Numbered from the stretch's first letter, positions 1 to 9,397 are shown. The stretch: DNA of 64,000 bases from JACIYW01 sp014359745 (GCA_050433985.1 JBNPWE010000014.1:21182-85181); one strand, 5' to 3'. A program made the numbers and translations. The notes: generated from the sequence alone by a model not told the origin.

Positions 1-284
1 TACAGCACGAAATCCACCGCCGCCTGTACCCTTGCGGGCCACAGCCGATAGATGAAATCCCCGCGCACATGCCCCCCGCGCGACAGCGTATAGGCCCCGC
101 CCATCATGAACATGGTGCCATAAAGGATGAACGACACATCCAGCGCCCAGGGCGTCGGGGCATTCATCAGATAGCGCGAGAACACCTCATAGCTCATTCC
201 GACCGTCATCATGATGACCAGCCAAGAGAACACCTTGCCAAACGACGCTGACAGCGTATCGGCAAATTTGATGAAGCCAAGCAT
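1..284 (-). CDS. TRAP transporter small permease (DctQ-type), partial
   Basis: The minus strand reads from an ATG at 284 off the left edge of the window, so only about the first 94 residues are seen. The visible part has a hydrophobic helix (residues about 14-30) and the pattern SRYLMNAPTPWALD followed by a second hydrophobic segment and RGGHVRGDF, which is typical of the DctQ four-helix membrane subunit. It lies just downstream of a TRAP binding-protein gene on the same strand, so the pair forms the start of a dctP-dctQ-(dctM) operon. The large permease would be expected further left, outside the window. Confidence 0.85.
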   Translation of the reverse strand, partial: MLGFIKFADTLSASFGKVFSWLVIMMTVGMSYEVFSRYLMNAPTPWALDVSFILYGTMFMMGGAYTLSRGGHVRGDFIYRLWPARVQAAVDFVL

Positions 285-392
285 GATGGGATGATCCGAT
301 CACTGTTCCAGACGGCACCGCGCCGGAAACCATTTTGCACGAATGCCGGGGGTGCCATCGCACCCCCGGCCCGAACCGCGGTTTGCGGCCTG

Positions 393-1544
393 TCAGATTT
401 TCAACTTGCCCGGAAAATAGTGGTTGTAGGCAAGGGCATAGTCGGGTGCGTTCATCAGTTCATAGAACACCACCCGTTCGACCCAGGCGCGCTGGCTGTC
501 GAGAACCCGCTTCATGAATTCGTCTTGTTCCAGTTCGCCGATCAATTCATCCTAGGCCTTGAGCTGTGCATCCAGGATTTCCGGCGAGGTGCGGTGCACC
601 TTGACGCCATGATCGTCCTGCAATTTCTGAAGGTCGGACGAATAGTTATCAAGCGCGCGCGCGGTGTTCGATGTCGATGCCGCCTCGACGCTGTGTTCAA
701 GAATGGCGCGCAGATCGGGATCAAGATCGTCCATCACATCCTTGTTGAACAGGAATTCGAACGCCTCGCTTGCCTGGTGATAGGACGAAAGATAGTAGTT
801 CTTGGCGACGTCCTGCGCGCCAAAGCGCATGTCGGACGACGGGTTGTTGAATTCGAATGCATCGATCACCCCGCGTTCCATGGCCGGCACGATCTCGCCG
901 CCCGGCAACTGCGCGACCGACATGCCGATTTTCTGCATCAGATCGGCGGCCAGGCCCACGGTGCGGTATTTGAAGCCCTGAAGGTCGGCAACGGTGTTCA
1001 CCTCGCCCTTGAACCAGCCGAAGGGCTGCGCGAACATCGGAAAGCCCAGCAGGCCGACCACGTTCATGCCCATCTTGTCCTGGATCAGTTCGCGATAGAA
1101 TTCGCGGCCACCGCCCGCATTGAACCAGGCCAGCATCGTTGTGGCCGAACCGCCCAGAACCGGCCCGGTGCCGAAAAGCGAGGCGGCCTTGTTCTTGCCG
1201 TACCAATAGACCGGCACCGAATGGGCCGCGTCAAGCACGCCGTCATTGACCGCGTCGATCACCTGAAACGCGCCCACGACCGCGCCCGCGGGCAGAAGGT
1301 CGATCTTGAGGCGGCCGCCCGACATCGCTTCAACCCGTTCGACATATTCGCGGGCGAAATCCATCCAGATATCCGACGCGGGCCAGGACGTCTGCATTTT
1401 CAGAACTATCGGGGCCTGTGCCAGCACAGCGGGCGCGGCCAGCGCCGTTCCGACAATCGCACCGCCGCCCGCAAGCGCGCCAGTACGCAGAAAAGACCGG
1501 CGGGATACGGCACCGCCGGTCGGTGTTCCTGATGTTTTTGTCAT
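393..1544 (-). pseudogene. TRAP transporter substrate-binding protein (DctP/TakP type) with in-frame amber stop
   Basis: The gene starts at ATG 1544 behind a GGGAGGATGAA ribosome site and encodes a Tat signal (SRRSFLRTG) ending near AAPAVLAQA. The mature part is like the TRAP binding proteins for oxo-acids and chloroaromatics (FcbT1/TakP group), with QTSWPASDIW near the N-terminus and a GGEIVPAMERGVIDAFEF core. Codon 331 is TAG (554-552). The same frame then continues for 52 well-matched codons (DELIGELEQDEF... to NHYFPGKLKI) and ends at TGA 395-393. Relatives usually have Trp at this point (LKAWDEL), so one TGG-to-TAG change explains the break. If it is real, the product loses its last helices. 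It could also be a sequencing error or a suppressed stop. Confidence 0.8.
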
Positions 1545-1684
1545 TTCATCCTCCCAGATTATCCTCACAGGCGCAGCTACCCGGAGATATTGGTTACTTT
1601 TACTCACCAATTCCGGCAAATCAAGCGCGCATGACCATTTCACGCAATCTTTTTGGCGCATTGGCACCGTCACTGTAGCATATT

Positions 1685-2650
1685 TCAGACCAGCCGATCC
1701 ACCGGGGTGCGATCGGCAAAGAAAGCATCCAGGTTGTCAAGCGCCCGAAACCCCATCGCGTCGCGGGTCTCGAAGGTGGCCGAACCGATGTGCGGCAGCA
1801 GGAACACGTTATCAAGGGCAGCAAGCCCGGCATTGCCGCCCGGTTCATCGCGAAACACATCCAGCCCGGCGGCAAACAGCCGCCCCGACGCAAGCGCCGC
1901 GATCAGCGCCGCCTCATCGACCAGCGCGCCGCGCGCGGTGTTGACCAGAATCGCGCGTTCGGGCAGCAGCGCGATGGTGCGCGCGTTGATGATGCCGGTG
2001 GTTTGCGGCGTGGCGGGGCAATGCAACGACAGCACGTCCGACACCTGCAACAGCCCCTCGACCGTGTCATGAAACACCGCGCCCTTTTCCAGATGCTCGG
2101 GCAGGCGGGTGCGGTTGTGGTAATGCACCTCCATCCCGAAGCCGCGCGCGCGTTCGGCCGTAACCTGCCCGACGCGCCCCATGCCCAGCACGCCGAACCG
2201 CCGCCCCGTCACCTGCCGCCCCACCATGAACGCGGGCGACCAGAAATTCCATCGCCCCTCGCGCACCATCCGGTCGCCTTCCGACCCGCGCCGCGCCGCG
2301 CCAAGCATGCACAGGATGGCAATCTCGGCCGTGGCATCCGACAGCACGTCGGGCGTGTTGGTGACGGTTATGCCGCGCGCCGCTGCCGCCGTCAGATCCA
2401 CATGATCAACCCCGACCGAATGGTTGGCGATGATGCGCAGCCGGTCGGGCAGGGCGGCGATGGTGGCCGCGTCGAACCGTTCCGAATGGCAGGGCAGCAC
2501 CGCATCGACACCCTGACAGGCGGCGACCAGTTCATCGGGCGAAAAGACGTGATCGTCCTCGTTCAGGATAACGTCATAGTCGCGCCGGGCGCGTTCCAGC
2601 ACCGCGGGGCTTAACTTGCGGGGGATCAGAAGGGCGGGGCGGGCGGGCAT
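1685..2650 (-). CDS. D-2-hydroxyacid dehydrogenase (glyoxylate/hydroxypyruvate reductase type)
   Basis: 321 residues from ATG 2650, behind an AGGA ribosome site; the open frame runs further upstream but without family similarity. It is an NAD(P)-dependent oxidoreductase of the D-isomer-specific 2-hydroxyacid family. The nucleotide-binding GxGxxG is at residues 156-161 (LGMGRVGQ). The catalytic Arg is R240 (NTARGALVDE), Glu is E269 (FRDEP) and His is H287 (LPHIGSAT). The length is usual. It follows the TRAP genes on the same strand by 140 bp, so it could act on an imported 2-oxo acid, but the substrate cannot be read from sequence. A paralogue of the same class lies at 41093-42052. Confidence 0.9.
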   Translation of the reverse strand: MPARPALLIPRKLSPAVLERARRDYDVILNEDDHVFSPDELVAACQGVDAVLPCHSERFDAATIAALPDRLRIIANHSVGVDHVDLTAAAARGITVTNTPDVLSDATAEIAILCMLGAARRGSEGDRMVREGRWNFWSPAFMVGRQVTGRRFGVLGMGRVGQVTAERARGFGMEVHYHNRTRLPEHLEKGAVFHDTVEGLLQVSDVLSLHCPATPQTTGIINARTIALLPERAILVNTARGALVDEAALIAALASGRLFAAGLDVFRDEPGGNAGLAALDNVFLLPHIGSATFETRDAMGFRALDNLDAFFADRTPVDRLV

Positions 2651-2776
2651 GACGGTTCCTTTCGCAGGGGTGTGGCCTTCGGCGCCACCGGGCGGTAGGG
2701 ATTTTCGTAGCGAATAATCGGCGCGGTTGCTACGTTCGAAAGGGCGTTTTACCGCCAGAACGGTCTGGAAAGGGGA

Positions 2777-2852
2777 TGGTGGGTGATGACGGGCTCGAAC
2801 CGCCGACATCCTCGGTGTAAACGAGACGCTCTACCAACTGAGCTAATCACCC
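2777..2852 (-). tRNA. tRNA-Val (anticodon TAC)
   Basis: On the minus strand a 76-nt cloverleaf reads GGGTGATTAGCTCAGTTGGT and so on, with a 7-bp acceptor stem GGGTGAT/ATCACCC, D-arm AGCTCAGTTGGTAGAGC, anticodon loop TTTACAC (anticodon TAC) and T-arm GGCGGTTCGAGCCCGTC. CCA is encoded at 2779-2777. All standard positions are present. Confidence 0.97.
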
Positions 2853-2932
2853 GCTGCAGCGCCATAGCGCGCCGACGAGGCGGATGACAAGCCTTAATCC
2901 TGCCCTTAATCCTGCGAAAAAGGAGTGCAAGA

Positions 2933-3226
2933 ATGACCAAAGCCTATTGGGTGGCACATGTCGATGTCGAAGACGCGGCAGTCTATCAACGCTATGTTGC
3001 GGCCAATGCCGCGCCCTTTGCCAAATATGGCGCGCGGTTTCTGGTGCGTGGCGGCCCGCGCGAGGTGGTCGAAGGCGCTGCCCGTGCCCGCACGGTGGTG
3101 ATCGAATTCCCGTCGCTGGAACAGGCGCGCGCCTGTTATGCCAGCCCCGAATATCAGGCGGCAAAGGCGCTGCGTGATCCCGTGGCCACCGGCGATCTGG
3201 TGATCATCGAAGGTTACGGCGGCTAG
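2933..3226 (+). CDS. DUF1330 domain-containing protein
   Basis: 97 residues, ATG preceded by AAAGGAG. The whole protein is one small alpha/beta ferredoxin-like domain (DUF1330): MTKAYWVAHVDV, then FAKYGARFLVRGG, and YASPEYQAAKALR near the end, which are hallmark segments. Members are small dimeric barrel proteins whose function is mostly unassigned. It stands alone after the tRNA-Val gene; the next gene is 170 bp away, so operon membership is unclear. Confidence 0.9.
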   Translation: MTKAYWVAHVDVEDAAVYQRYVAANAAPFAKYGARFLVRGGPREVVEGAARARTVVIEFPSLEQARACYASPEYQAAKALRDPVATGDLVIIEGYGG

Positions 3227-3399
3227 GCAAAGCGGCCAGGCAAAGGTGTGATTGACGCCTTTGACCGAATTGACGAACCAGATCCCTTCGCCATACGGAT
3301 GATCGCGCTCTGTTGACCGGCCACGGCTGCTCGGGCGCCCTCTACGCGGCGATTTCCCCGTGGCGGGGCATTGGCGCGGGCGTGCAAGCGGGTTATGTA

Positions 3400-3858
3400 A
3401 TGCGCATGTTTGCCGAACTCCTGCGCCGCCTTGCGGCCCCGTCCCCCGCCCGCCTGCCCGACCCCGAGGCGCGCCTGGCCCTGGCCGCCCTGTTGGTGCG
3501 CCTTGCCCGCACCGATGGCGATTACGCCACGCCTGAGGTGGCGCATATCGACCGGGTTCTGGCCGCGCGCTATCGCCTGTCGCCCCATGAGGCGGCGTTT
3601 TTGCGCACAGAGGCCGAGACGCTGGAACGCGAGGCCCCCGATACCGTGCGCTTTACCCGCGCCATCAAGGATGCCGTGCCCCACGAAGACCGCGAGGCGG
3701 TGGTCGAGGCGCTGTGGTCCGTCGCCCTGGCCGATCAGGTCCGCGATGACGAGGAAGACGGTTTCCTGCGCCTTGTTGCCAGCCTTCTGGGCGTCAATGA
3801 CCGCGACAGCGCCCTTGCCCGCCAACGCGCGGCCCGCACACAACCCCCGCCAGAATAA
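3400..3858 (+). CDS. TerB-like (tellurite-resistance TerB family) protein
   Basis: About 152 residues; the first likely start is ATG 3400 (MRMFAELL), with ATG 3406 as an alternative, and no clear ribosome site for either. The body is an all-alpha TerB/DjlA-N fold: LALAALLVRLARTDGDYA near residue 25 and ALWSVALADQVRDDEEDGF in the second half. Both helices carry the acidic D-G-D / D-D-E-E-D metal-type motifs of the family. It is a standard small Rhodobacterales TerB paralogue with unknown role; there is no ter operon here. Confidence 0.82.
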   Translation: MRMFAELLRRLAAPSPARLPDPEARLALAALLVRLARTDGDYATPEVAHIDRVLAARYRLSPHEAAFLRTEAETLEREAPDTVRFTRAIKDAVPHEDREAVVEALWSVALADQVRDDEEDGFLRLVASLLGVNDRDSALARQRAARTQPPPE

Positions 3859-4031
3859 GCGGCGCGGGGTGACGGGCAGGGCCTGACCGATTGGCCCGAT
3901 CCGTCGGGATGGCCCGAAAATCGCGCGGTTTCGGGCCTTGGGCGGCGTCAATGTTACGCAAGCGTCGCAAGAGCGTTGCAATCCGGGCCGATTCGCGCAG
4001 ACTTGTCCGCAGGTCACTTCCGGAGAGCATC

Positions 4032-4820
4032 TTGCCCGCGCCCACCCCCGCGCCCACCCCTGTCATCAAGATCAGCGGCCTGCACAAAAGCTATGGCGCG
4101 CTCGAGGTGCTCAAAGGTATCGACATGGTGGCGCCGCGCGGGCATGTGGTGTCGCTTATCGGGTCGTCGGGGTCGGGGAAATCCACGCTGTTGCGCTGTT
4201 GCAACCTGCTCGAAGACAGCCAGCAAGGTGATATCCAGTTCGAGGGCGAGGCAGTGCGCTGGCGCGGCACCGGCGTGCATCGCCAACCCGCCGACCGCGC
4301 GCAGGTGACGCGCATTCGCACCAATCTTGCGATGGTGTTCCAGCAGTTCAACCTCTGGTCGCACATGACCATCCTGCAAAACGTGATGGAGGCCCCGGTG
4401 ACCGTGCTTGGCCGCGACCGCGCCGGGGCAGAGGCGGCCGCGCGCGGCTATCTGGCCAAGGTCGGCATCGCCGACAAGGCCGATGCCTGGCCCGGCCAGC
4501 TTTCCGGTGGCCAGCAACAGCGCGCCGCCATCGCGCGTGCGCTGTGCATGGAACCGCGCGCGATTTTGTTCGACGAACCCACCTCGGCGCTTGATCCCGA
4601 ACTGGAACAAGAGGTGGTCAAGGTCATAAAGGCCCTGGCCGAAGAGGGACGCACGATGCTGCTTGTCACCCATGACATGCGCCTTGCCGCCGATCTTTCC
4701 GATCACGTCGTCTTCCTGCACCAGGGCAGGATCGAAGAAGAGGGACCACCGGACGAACTGTTCGGCACCCCGAAAACCGACCGGCTGCGTGGTTTTCTGC
4801 GCGCAACGCAACCGGCCTGA
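4032..4820 (+). CDS. polar amino-acid ABC transporter ATP-binding protein (HisP/OccP type)
   Basis: The ATPase of the uptake system encoded by the next three genes. I place the start at TTG 4032 because GGAG lies seven bases before it and the upstream frame shows no family similarity; this gives 262 residues, a normal length. Walker A GSSGSGKST is at about 44-52, followed by the Q-loop VFQQFNLW, signature LSGGQQQR, Walker B ILFDEPTSALDP and the switch His in LLVTHDM. The order ATPase, binding protein, two permeases and the close spacing make one operon with the ligase gene at 7420. Confidence 0.92.
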   Translation: MPAPTPAPTPVIKISGLHKSYGALEVLKGIDMVAPRGHVVSLIGSSGSGKSTLLRCCNLLEDSQQGDIQFEGEAVRWRGTGVHRQPADRAQVTRIRTNLAMVFQQFNLWSHMTILQNVMEAPVTVLGRDRAGAEAAARGYLAKVGIADKADAWPGQLSGGQQQRAAIARALCMEPRAILFDEPTSALDPELEQEVVKVIKALAEEGRTMLLVTHDMRLAADLSDHVVFLHQGRIEEEGPPDELFGTPKTDRLRGFLRATQPA

Positions 4821-4833
4821 CAGGGAGAGCATT

Positions 4834-5568
4834 ATGAAACCATTCCGATCGACCCTTGCCATGCTGGCGCTTTGCGCCGTTGGAGCCACCGGTGCCTTGG
4901 CGCAAAGCGTGGTGCGCATGGGCACCGAAGGCGCTTATCCGCCCTATAACTTCATCAATGACCAAGGCGAGGTTGACGGCTTTGAACGCGAACTCGGCGA
5001 CACGCTGTGTCAATCGGCCGGGCTGACCTGCACATGGGTGACCAATGACTGGGATTCGATCATCCCCAATCTGGTTTCGGGAAATTACGACACGATCATC
5101 GCAGGCATGTCGATCACCAGGGAACGTTCAAAGGTGATCGGCTTCACCCAGAACTACCTGCCCCCCGCCCTCTCGGCCTATGCGGCGGCCTCTGGCGATG
5201 TCGATCTGGCGGCGGCGGTGATCGCGGCCCAGACCGGCACGATCCAGGCCAGCCATGTCGCCGAAACCGGCGCGATGCTGCTCGAATTCGCCACCGGCGA
5301 CGAAGCCGTCGCCGCCGTGCGCAACGGCGAGGCAGACGCGGTGCTGGGCGACAAGGATTTCCTTGCGCCGATCGTGACGGAATCGGGCGGCGAGCTGGTG
5401 TGGGTTGGCCAGGATATCGCGCTTGGTGACGGTATCGGCATCGGGGTTCGCAAATCCGATGACACCCTGCGCACCACCCTTGACGCGGCCATCGCCGCGA
5501 TGAAACAGGACGGGTCGCTGAACGCGATGATCACCCGGTGGTTCGGCCCCGACGCGCCCACGTTCTGA
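4834..5568 (+). CDS. ABC transporter substrate-binding protein (SBP_bac_3 family)
   Basis: 244 residues with a Sec signal peptide (cut after GALAQ). The mature protein has the family opening VVRMGTEGAYPPYNF and the ligand-site region GMSITRERSKVIGFTQNY, where the conserved Arg binds the carboxylate of amino-acid ligands. It also has the closing segment MKQDGSLNAMITRWFG. It is the periplasmic receptor of the transporter, 13 bp after the ATPase gene with GGGAG before ATG 4834. The downstream glutamine-synthetase-like gene suggests an amine or amino-acid ligand, which remains inference. Confidence 0.92.
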   Translation: MKPFRSTLAMLALCAVGATGALAQSVVRMGTEGAYPPYNFINDQGEVDGFERELGDTLCQSAGLTCTWVTNDWDSIIPNLVSGNYDTIIAGMSITRERSKVIGFTQNYLPPALSAYAAASGDVDLAAAVIAAQTGTIQASHVAETGAMLLEFATGDEAVAAVRNGEADAVLGDKDFLAPIVTESGGELVWVGQDIALGDGIGIGVRKSDDTLRTTLDAAIAAMKQDGSLNAMITRWFGPDAPTF

Positions 5569-5612
5569 CCTGAAAGGAGTGGCGCGCGCGCACCACGCCG
5601 CGCCAGAACCCG

Positions 5613-6494
5613 ATGTTTGCATTTTGCGCCGATCCCGCGACACTTGCCGGTGCCCCATGGCTGGCGTGCTATCTGACCACGGGCAAGCATATGCTGTTCT
5701 ACGGCGCGTTCCTGATGGTGCTGGGCTTGCTTGCGATCACCGCGCCGCTGGCGCTGGTCTTTGGCTTTGGCGGTGCCATGGCATCCCGGTCATCGGTTGC
5801 GCCGCTGCGCTGGCTGGGACATGCCTATATCGCCATGGTGCGCGGCGTTCCCGATATCGTGTTCTTCCTGTTTGTCCCGATCGCGCTTGATCAGGGCCTT
5901 GAATGGCTGCGCCACCAGATACTGTGCCCCGACTGGACCGACCCCATCCGCCAGGGCCGTGATTTCGTGGTTTGTGCTGCGGCCAAACTGCCGCAGTCCT
6001 CCGCCCCCGCATGGGTGCATTCGGCCTATGGTTTCGCCACCGCCGTCTTTGCCTTCGCGGTGGTGTTCGGGGCCTTTGCCGGCAACGTCCTTGTCGGCGC
6101 GATGCGCGCCGTCCCGCGCGCCCAGCTTGAAACGGCTGAAGCCTATGGCATGACCCCGCGCCAGGTCTTTGCCCGCATCCTGGTGCCGCAGATGTGGATC
6201 TACGCGCTGCCCGGCCTCTCGAACCTGTGGATGATTCTGATCAAGGCCACGCCGCTTTTGTTCCTGCTGGGCATTCCCGATATCGTCTATTGGGCGCGCG
6301 ATCTTGGCGGCGCCAAGACATCGGCCTTCAGCTATCCGCATCCCGACTGGCGGCTGTGGTATTTCCTGGCGCTGCTGGTCTTCTATCTTGGCATGACCAA
6401 GGTCAGCGAAACCCTGCTTGGCCGCCTTACCGCCCGGCTTTCATACGGTCAGGCCACCGCCGCGGGCGAGGCCCTGCGAAAGGCCGCCGCATGA
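5613..6494 (+). CDS. amino-acid ABC transporter permease (HisQ/OccQ type)
   Basis: 293 residues, with five or so hydrophobic segments. The early scaffold IAMVRGVPDIVFFLF and the EAA-type loop ETAEAYGMTPRQVFARILVPQ mark the family; the loop couples to the ATPase. An insertion of about 40 residues between the first helices (around residues 100-140, containing CPDW and CAAAKLPQ) makes it longer than typical HisQ. The only AGGAG is over 25 bp upstream of ATG 5613, so the start is less certain. Confidence 0.88.
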   Translation: MFAFCADPATLAGAPWLACYLTTGKHMLFYGAFLMVLGLLAITAPLALVFGFGGAMASRSSVAPLRWLGHAYIAMVRGVPDIVFFLFVPIALDQGLEWLRHQILCPDWTDPIRQGRDFVVCAAAKLPQSSAPAWVHSAYGFATAVFAFAVVFGAFAGNVLVGAMRAVPRAQLETAEAYGMTPRQVFARILVPQMWIYALPGLSNLWMILIKATPLLFLLGIPDIVYWARDLGGAKTSAFSYPHPDWRLWYFLALLVFYLGMTKVSETLLGRLTARLSYGQATAAGEALRKAAA

Positions 6495-6502
6495 CACGCC
6501 CC

Positions 6503-6540
6503 CATCCTCTCGACCAAAATACTCCCGCCGGAGGCGTCCC
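6503..6540 (+). repeat. dispersed intergenic repeat, copy A (short form)
   Basis: CATCCTCTCGACCAAAATAC then TCCCGCCGGAGG, inside the 82-bp gap between the two permease genes. It matches the core shared with six other copies in the window (15550, 42208, 46868, 51732, 57829, 63592). This is the only copy inside an operon and it lacks the longer 3' arm. Confidence 0.7.
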
Positions 6541-6576
6541 AAACCAACCGCCCGCGCGCGCCCTGGGCACCGCACC

Positions 6577-7416
6577 ATGACCTGCCTCGGGGTGATCCAG
6601 TCCTACGGTCTGCGCAGCCTTGGCTTTGGCGAACGTCTGCTGCCGCGTTCGGATTTCACGCTCTGCGATCAGGTGGTGCTGATCGGGTCGGGGCTGATCT
6701 GGAACGTCTATTTCGGGGTGCTCGCCCTTGGCCTTGGCTTTTTTGCCGCCACCGGGCTTGCCCTGGCGAAAAGCGCCCGCGCATCGCTGATCCGCAAACC
6801 CGCCGAATGGTTCGTCTTCATCTTTCGCGGATCGCCGCTGTTCATCCAGTTTTTCCTGGCCTACGAGGCTTTCGTGCTTTTGCCCGACATCGGCATCACG
6901 ATCGACCTTGGGCTTGTCACCCTGACCGCCACGACTGACTGGCTGACCCGCGCCTGGGCCGGGGCGCTGATCGTGCTGTTTCTCAACACGGCCGCCTATG
7001 CCGCCGAAATCTTCCATGGGGCGCTGCTGGCCATCCCCAAGGGCGATCTGGAGGCGGCCGACGCCTATGGCCTGACCGGGCGCAAGCGCTTTGCCCGGAT
7101 CATCTGGCCAACCATGTTGCGGCTGGCCTGGCCCGCCTATACGAATGAGGCGATCTTTCTCTTTCACGCCACCACGCTGGTGTTCTTTTCGGGCTTTCCG
7201 GCCTGGCAGCAACGCGGCGATGCGCTTTACTATGCCAAATACTTCGCCGACCGCACCTTCAACCCCTTCGTGCCCTATCCGATCGTGGCGGGGTACTTCA
7301 TACTGCTGACCCTGGTGGTGATACTGGTGTTTTCCCTGGTGAACCGGCGTCTGAACCGGCACCTTCCCCAAAAGGCGCGCGCCCGTCTGCGGCTGCGCCT
7401 TCAACTGATAAGGTAA
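6577..7416 (+). CDS. amino-acid ABC transporter permease (HisM/OccM type)
   Basis: 279 residues from ATG 6577. It contains VFIFRGSPLFIQFFLAYEA near residue 75 and the EAA-type loop EAADAYGLTGRKRFARIIWP, plus five membrane segments. It is the partner of the preceding permease; heterodimeric Q/M pairs are the rule for polar amino-acid importers. Three bases separate it from the next gene, so transport and ligase functions are probably made together. Confidence 0.9.
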   Translation: MTCLGVIQSYGLRSLGFGERLLPRSDFTLCDQVVLIGSGLIWNVYFGVLALGLGFFAATGLALAKSARASLIRKPAEWFVFIFRGSPLFIQFFLAYEAFVLLPDIGITIDLGLVTLTATTDWLTRAWAGALIVLFLNTAAYAAEIFHGALLAIPKGDLEAADAYGLTGRKRFARIIWPTMLRLAWPAYTNEAIFLFHATTLVFFSGFPAWQQRGDALYYAKYFADRTFNPFVPYPIVAGYFILLTLVVILVFSLVNRRLNRHLPQKARARLRLRLQLIR

Positions 7417-7419
7417 ATT

Positions 7420-8763
7420 ATGCGCGATATGGACAACTGGCTGCGCAAACACCCCGAGGTGCGCACGATCCGCGTCGCCGCCGCCGATCTGAACGGTCAG
7501 GCGCGCGGCAAACGCGTGCCGTCGCGCTTTGCCGACAAGGTGGTGCAGGATGGCACGCGCTTTCCGATGTCGGTGCTCAATCTTGATATCTGGGGCGAGG
7601 ATATCGACGACAGCCCGCTGGTCTTTGCCTCTGGCGATGCCGATGGCGTCCTGCGCCCGACCGAACGCGGCTTTGTGCCGATGCCCTGGCTGGAGGCCCC
7701 GACAGCGCTTTTGCCGATCTGGATGTTTCGCGAGAATGGCCGCCCCTATGAAGGCGATCCGCGTCAGGCGCTTGGCTTCGTTCTGGGCCGTTACCGCAGG
7801 CGCGGCCTGACCCCGGTGGTCGCCACCGAGATGGAATTTTTCCTGATCGACGATTCGGGCCGCAACCTTCAGGTGCCGGTCAGCCCGCATTCGGGCAAGC
7901 GGCGCAAGGCGGCCGAAACGCTGGCGCTGCGCGCGCTGGACACGTTCGATCAGTTCTTCACCCATCTTTATGATGCCTGCGAGGCGATGGATATCCCCGC
8001 CGACACCGCAATTTCCGAGGCCGGGCTGGGCCAGTTCGAAATCAACCTGATGCATCAGGATGACGCGCTGCGCGCCGCCGATGACGCGTGGCTTTTCAAG
8101 ATGCTGGTCAAGGGGCTGGCGCGGCGCTATGGCTTTGCGGCGTCCTTCATGGCCAAACCCTATCCCGATTACCCCGGATCGGGGCTGCACACGCATTTTT
8201 CGGTGCTTGACGAGGATGGCAAGAACATCTTTGACAATGGCGGCCCCGAAGGCACGCCTGTGCTGCACAACGCCATCGCCGGATGCCTTGCCGCCGCGCA
8301 GGAAAGCACGCTGCTGTTCGCCCCCCACGCCAACAGCTATGACCGGCTGGTGCCCGGCGCGCACGCGCCCACCGGTGTGTGCTGGGCCTATGAGAACCGC
8401 ACCGCGGCGATCCGCGTCCCGTCGGGCAACCCTGCCGCGCGGCGGGTGGAACACCGGGTGGCGGGTGGCGATATCAATCCCTATCTGATGCTGGCGGGGG
8501 TTCTCGGCGCCGCGCTGATCGGTATCGAAGATGAGATGAAACCACCAAAACCGATCACCGGCAATGCCTATGCCCTTGATCTGCCGCAGCTTCCGTCCAC
8601 ATGGGATGCGGCGATCGATGCCTTCGAGGAAGGCGAGATGATCGGTCGTATCTTTCCGCGCGAACTGATCCGCAACCTTGTACAGACCAAACGCCAGGAA
8701 CGGCATTACATGGCGGAATTGTCCGAGGCGGAACAGGTGGAGCTTTACCTCGATACGGTGTGA
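7420..8763 (+). CDS. glutamine synthetase family protein (gamma-glutamyl-amine ligase type)
   Basis: 447 residues. Glutamine-synthetase fold with the metal/ATP motifs of the PuuA-like branch: VVATEMEFFLID (Glu ligand), EAGLGQFEINL, PGSGLHTHFSV and RVEHRVAGGDINPYL. It lacks the adenylylation Tyr loop of true GlnA. This branch joins glutamate to amines (putrescine, ethanolamine, isopropylamine and so on) using ATP. It is the last gene of the ABC operon, three bases after the permease, which suggests that the imported amine is gamma-glutamylated at once. The exact substrate is unknown. A second copy lies at 10081. Confidence 0.88.
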   Translation: MRDMDNWLRKHPEVRTIRVAAADLNGQARGKRVPSRFADKVVQDGTRFPMSVLNLDIWGEDIDDSPLVFASGDADGVLRPTERGFVPMPWLEAPTALLPIWMFRENGRPYEGDPRQALGFVLGRYRRRGLTPVVATEMEFFLIDDSGRNLQVPVSPHSGKRRKAAETLALRALDTFDQFFTHLYDACEAMDIPADTAISEAGLGQFEINLMHQDDALRAADDAWLFKMLVKGLARRYGFAASFMAKPYPDYPGSGLHTHFSVLDEDGKNIFDNGGPEGTPVLHNAIAGCLAAAQESTLLFAPHANSYDRLVPGAHAPTGVCWAYENRTAAIRVPSGNPAARRVEHRVAGGDINPYLMLAGVLGAALIGIEDEMKPPKPITGNAYALDLPQLPSTWDAAIDAFEEGEMIGRIFPRELIRNLVQTKRQERHYMAELSEAEQVELYLDTV

Positions 8764-8804
8764 GGCGTTTCATCTGCCCCGCGTTCGCAGGTGCGCGCCA
8801 TCTC

Positions 8805-9272
8805 TTATCCCCGGCCGCGATATCCCGGCACGCCCTGATCGGGGATCCAGACATCTTTGGGCGCGGCACCGGTCTGCCAGAAGACATCGATCGGAATGCC
8901 GCCGCGCGGATACCAGTAGCCGCCGATGCGCAGCCATGCGGGTTCCAGCAGATCGACCAGCCGTCGGCCGATGGCCACGGTGCAATCCTCGTGAAAGGCG
9001 CCGTGGTTGCGAAACGAGGTCAGGTAAAGCTTCAGCGACTTGCTTTCCACCAGCCAGTCACCCGGCACATAATCGATGACCAGATGCGCGAAATCCGGCT
9101 GCCCGGTCATCGGGCACAGCGAGGTGAATTCAGGCGCGGTAAAGCGCACCATGTAACGGCTATCGCCTTGCGGGTTCTGTACCCGTTCCAGCACCGCCTG
9201 TTCGGGCGCGGCGGGTATCGCGCTTGTCGCGCCAAGCTGGGTCAGACCCGCATAGATGTTCTCATCCGTCAT
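8805..9272 (-). CDS. queF: NADPH-dependent 7-cyano-7-deazaguanine reductase QueF
   Basis: 155 residues, the short (unimodular) QueF. It reduces the nitrile of preQ0 to the amine of preQ1 in queuosine biosynthesis. The tunnel-fold active site is complete: nucleophile C53 in SLCPMTGQPDF and general acid D60. The NADPH-binding block ESKSLKLYLTSFRNH is present. It stands alone on the minus strand between two plus-strand amine operons, which is probably accidental. The gene is a housekeeping one in this order. Confidence 0.96.
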   Translation of the reverse strand: MTDENIYAGLTQLGATSAIPAAPEQAVLERVQNPQGDSRYMVRFTAPEFTSLCPMTGQPDFAHLVIDYVPGDWLVESKSLKLYLTSFRNHGAFHEDCTVAIGRRLVDLLEPAWLRIGGYWYPRGGIPIDVFWQTGAAPKDVWIPDQGVPGYRGRG

Positions 9273-9397
9273 TCCGACCCCTTAACGCTGTCCCAAACCG
9301 GTTAACAGCCGCGCACGCTTCGGTAAAGGCCGCGCGCCCTCTTGTCGGCCCCCTGTCGTGCGCGTAGGCTGCGCCCATAACAATCAACAGGCACCCG

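Noticed and set aside
6427..8706. 759-codon minus-strand frame opposite a permease and the ligase gene
   Set aside because: No family similarity, low-complexity composition and full overlap with two well-supported genes on the other strand.
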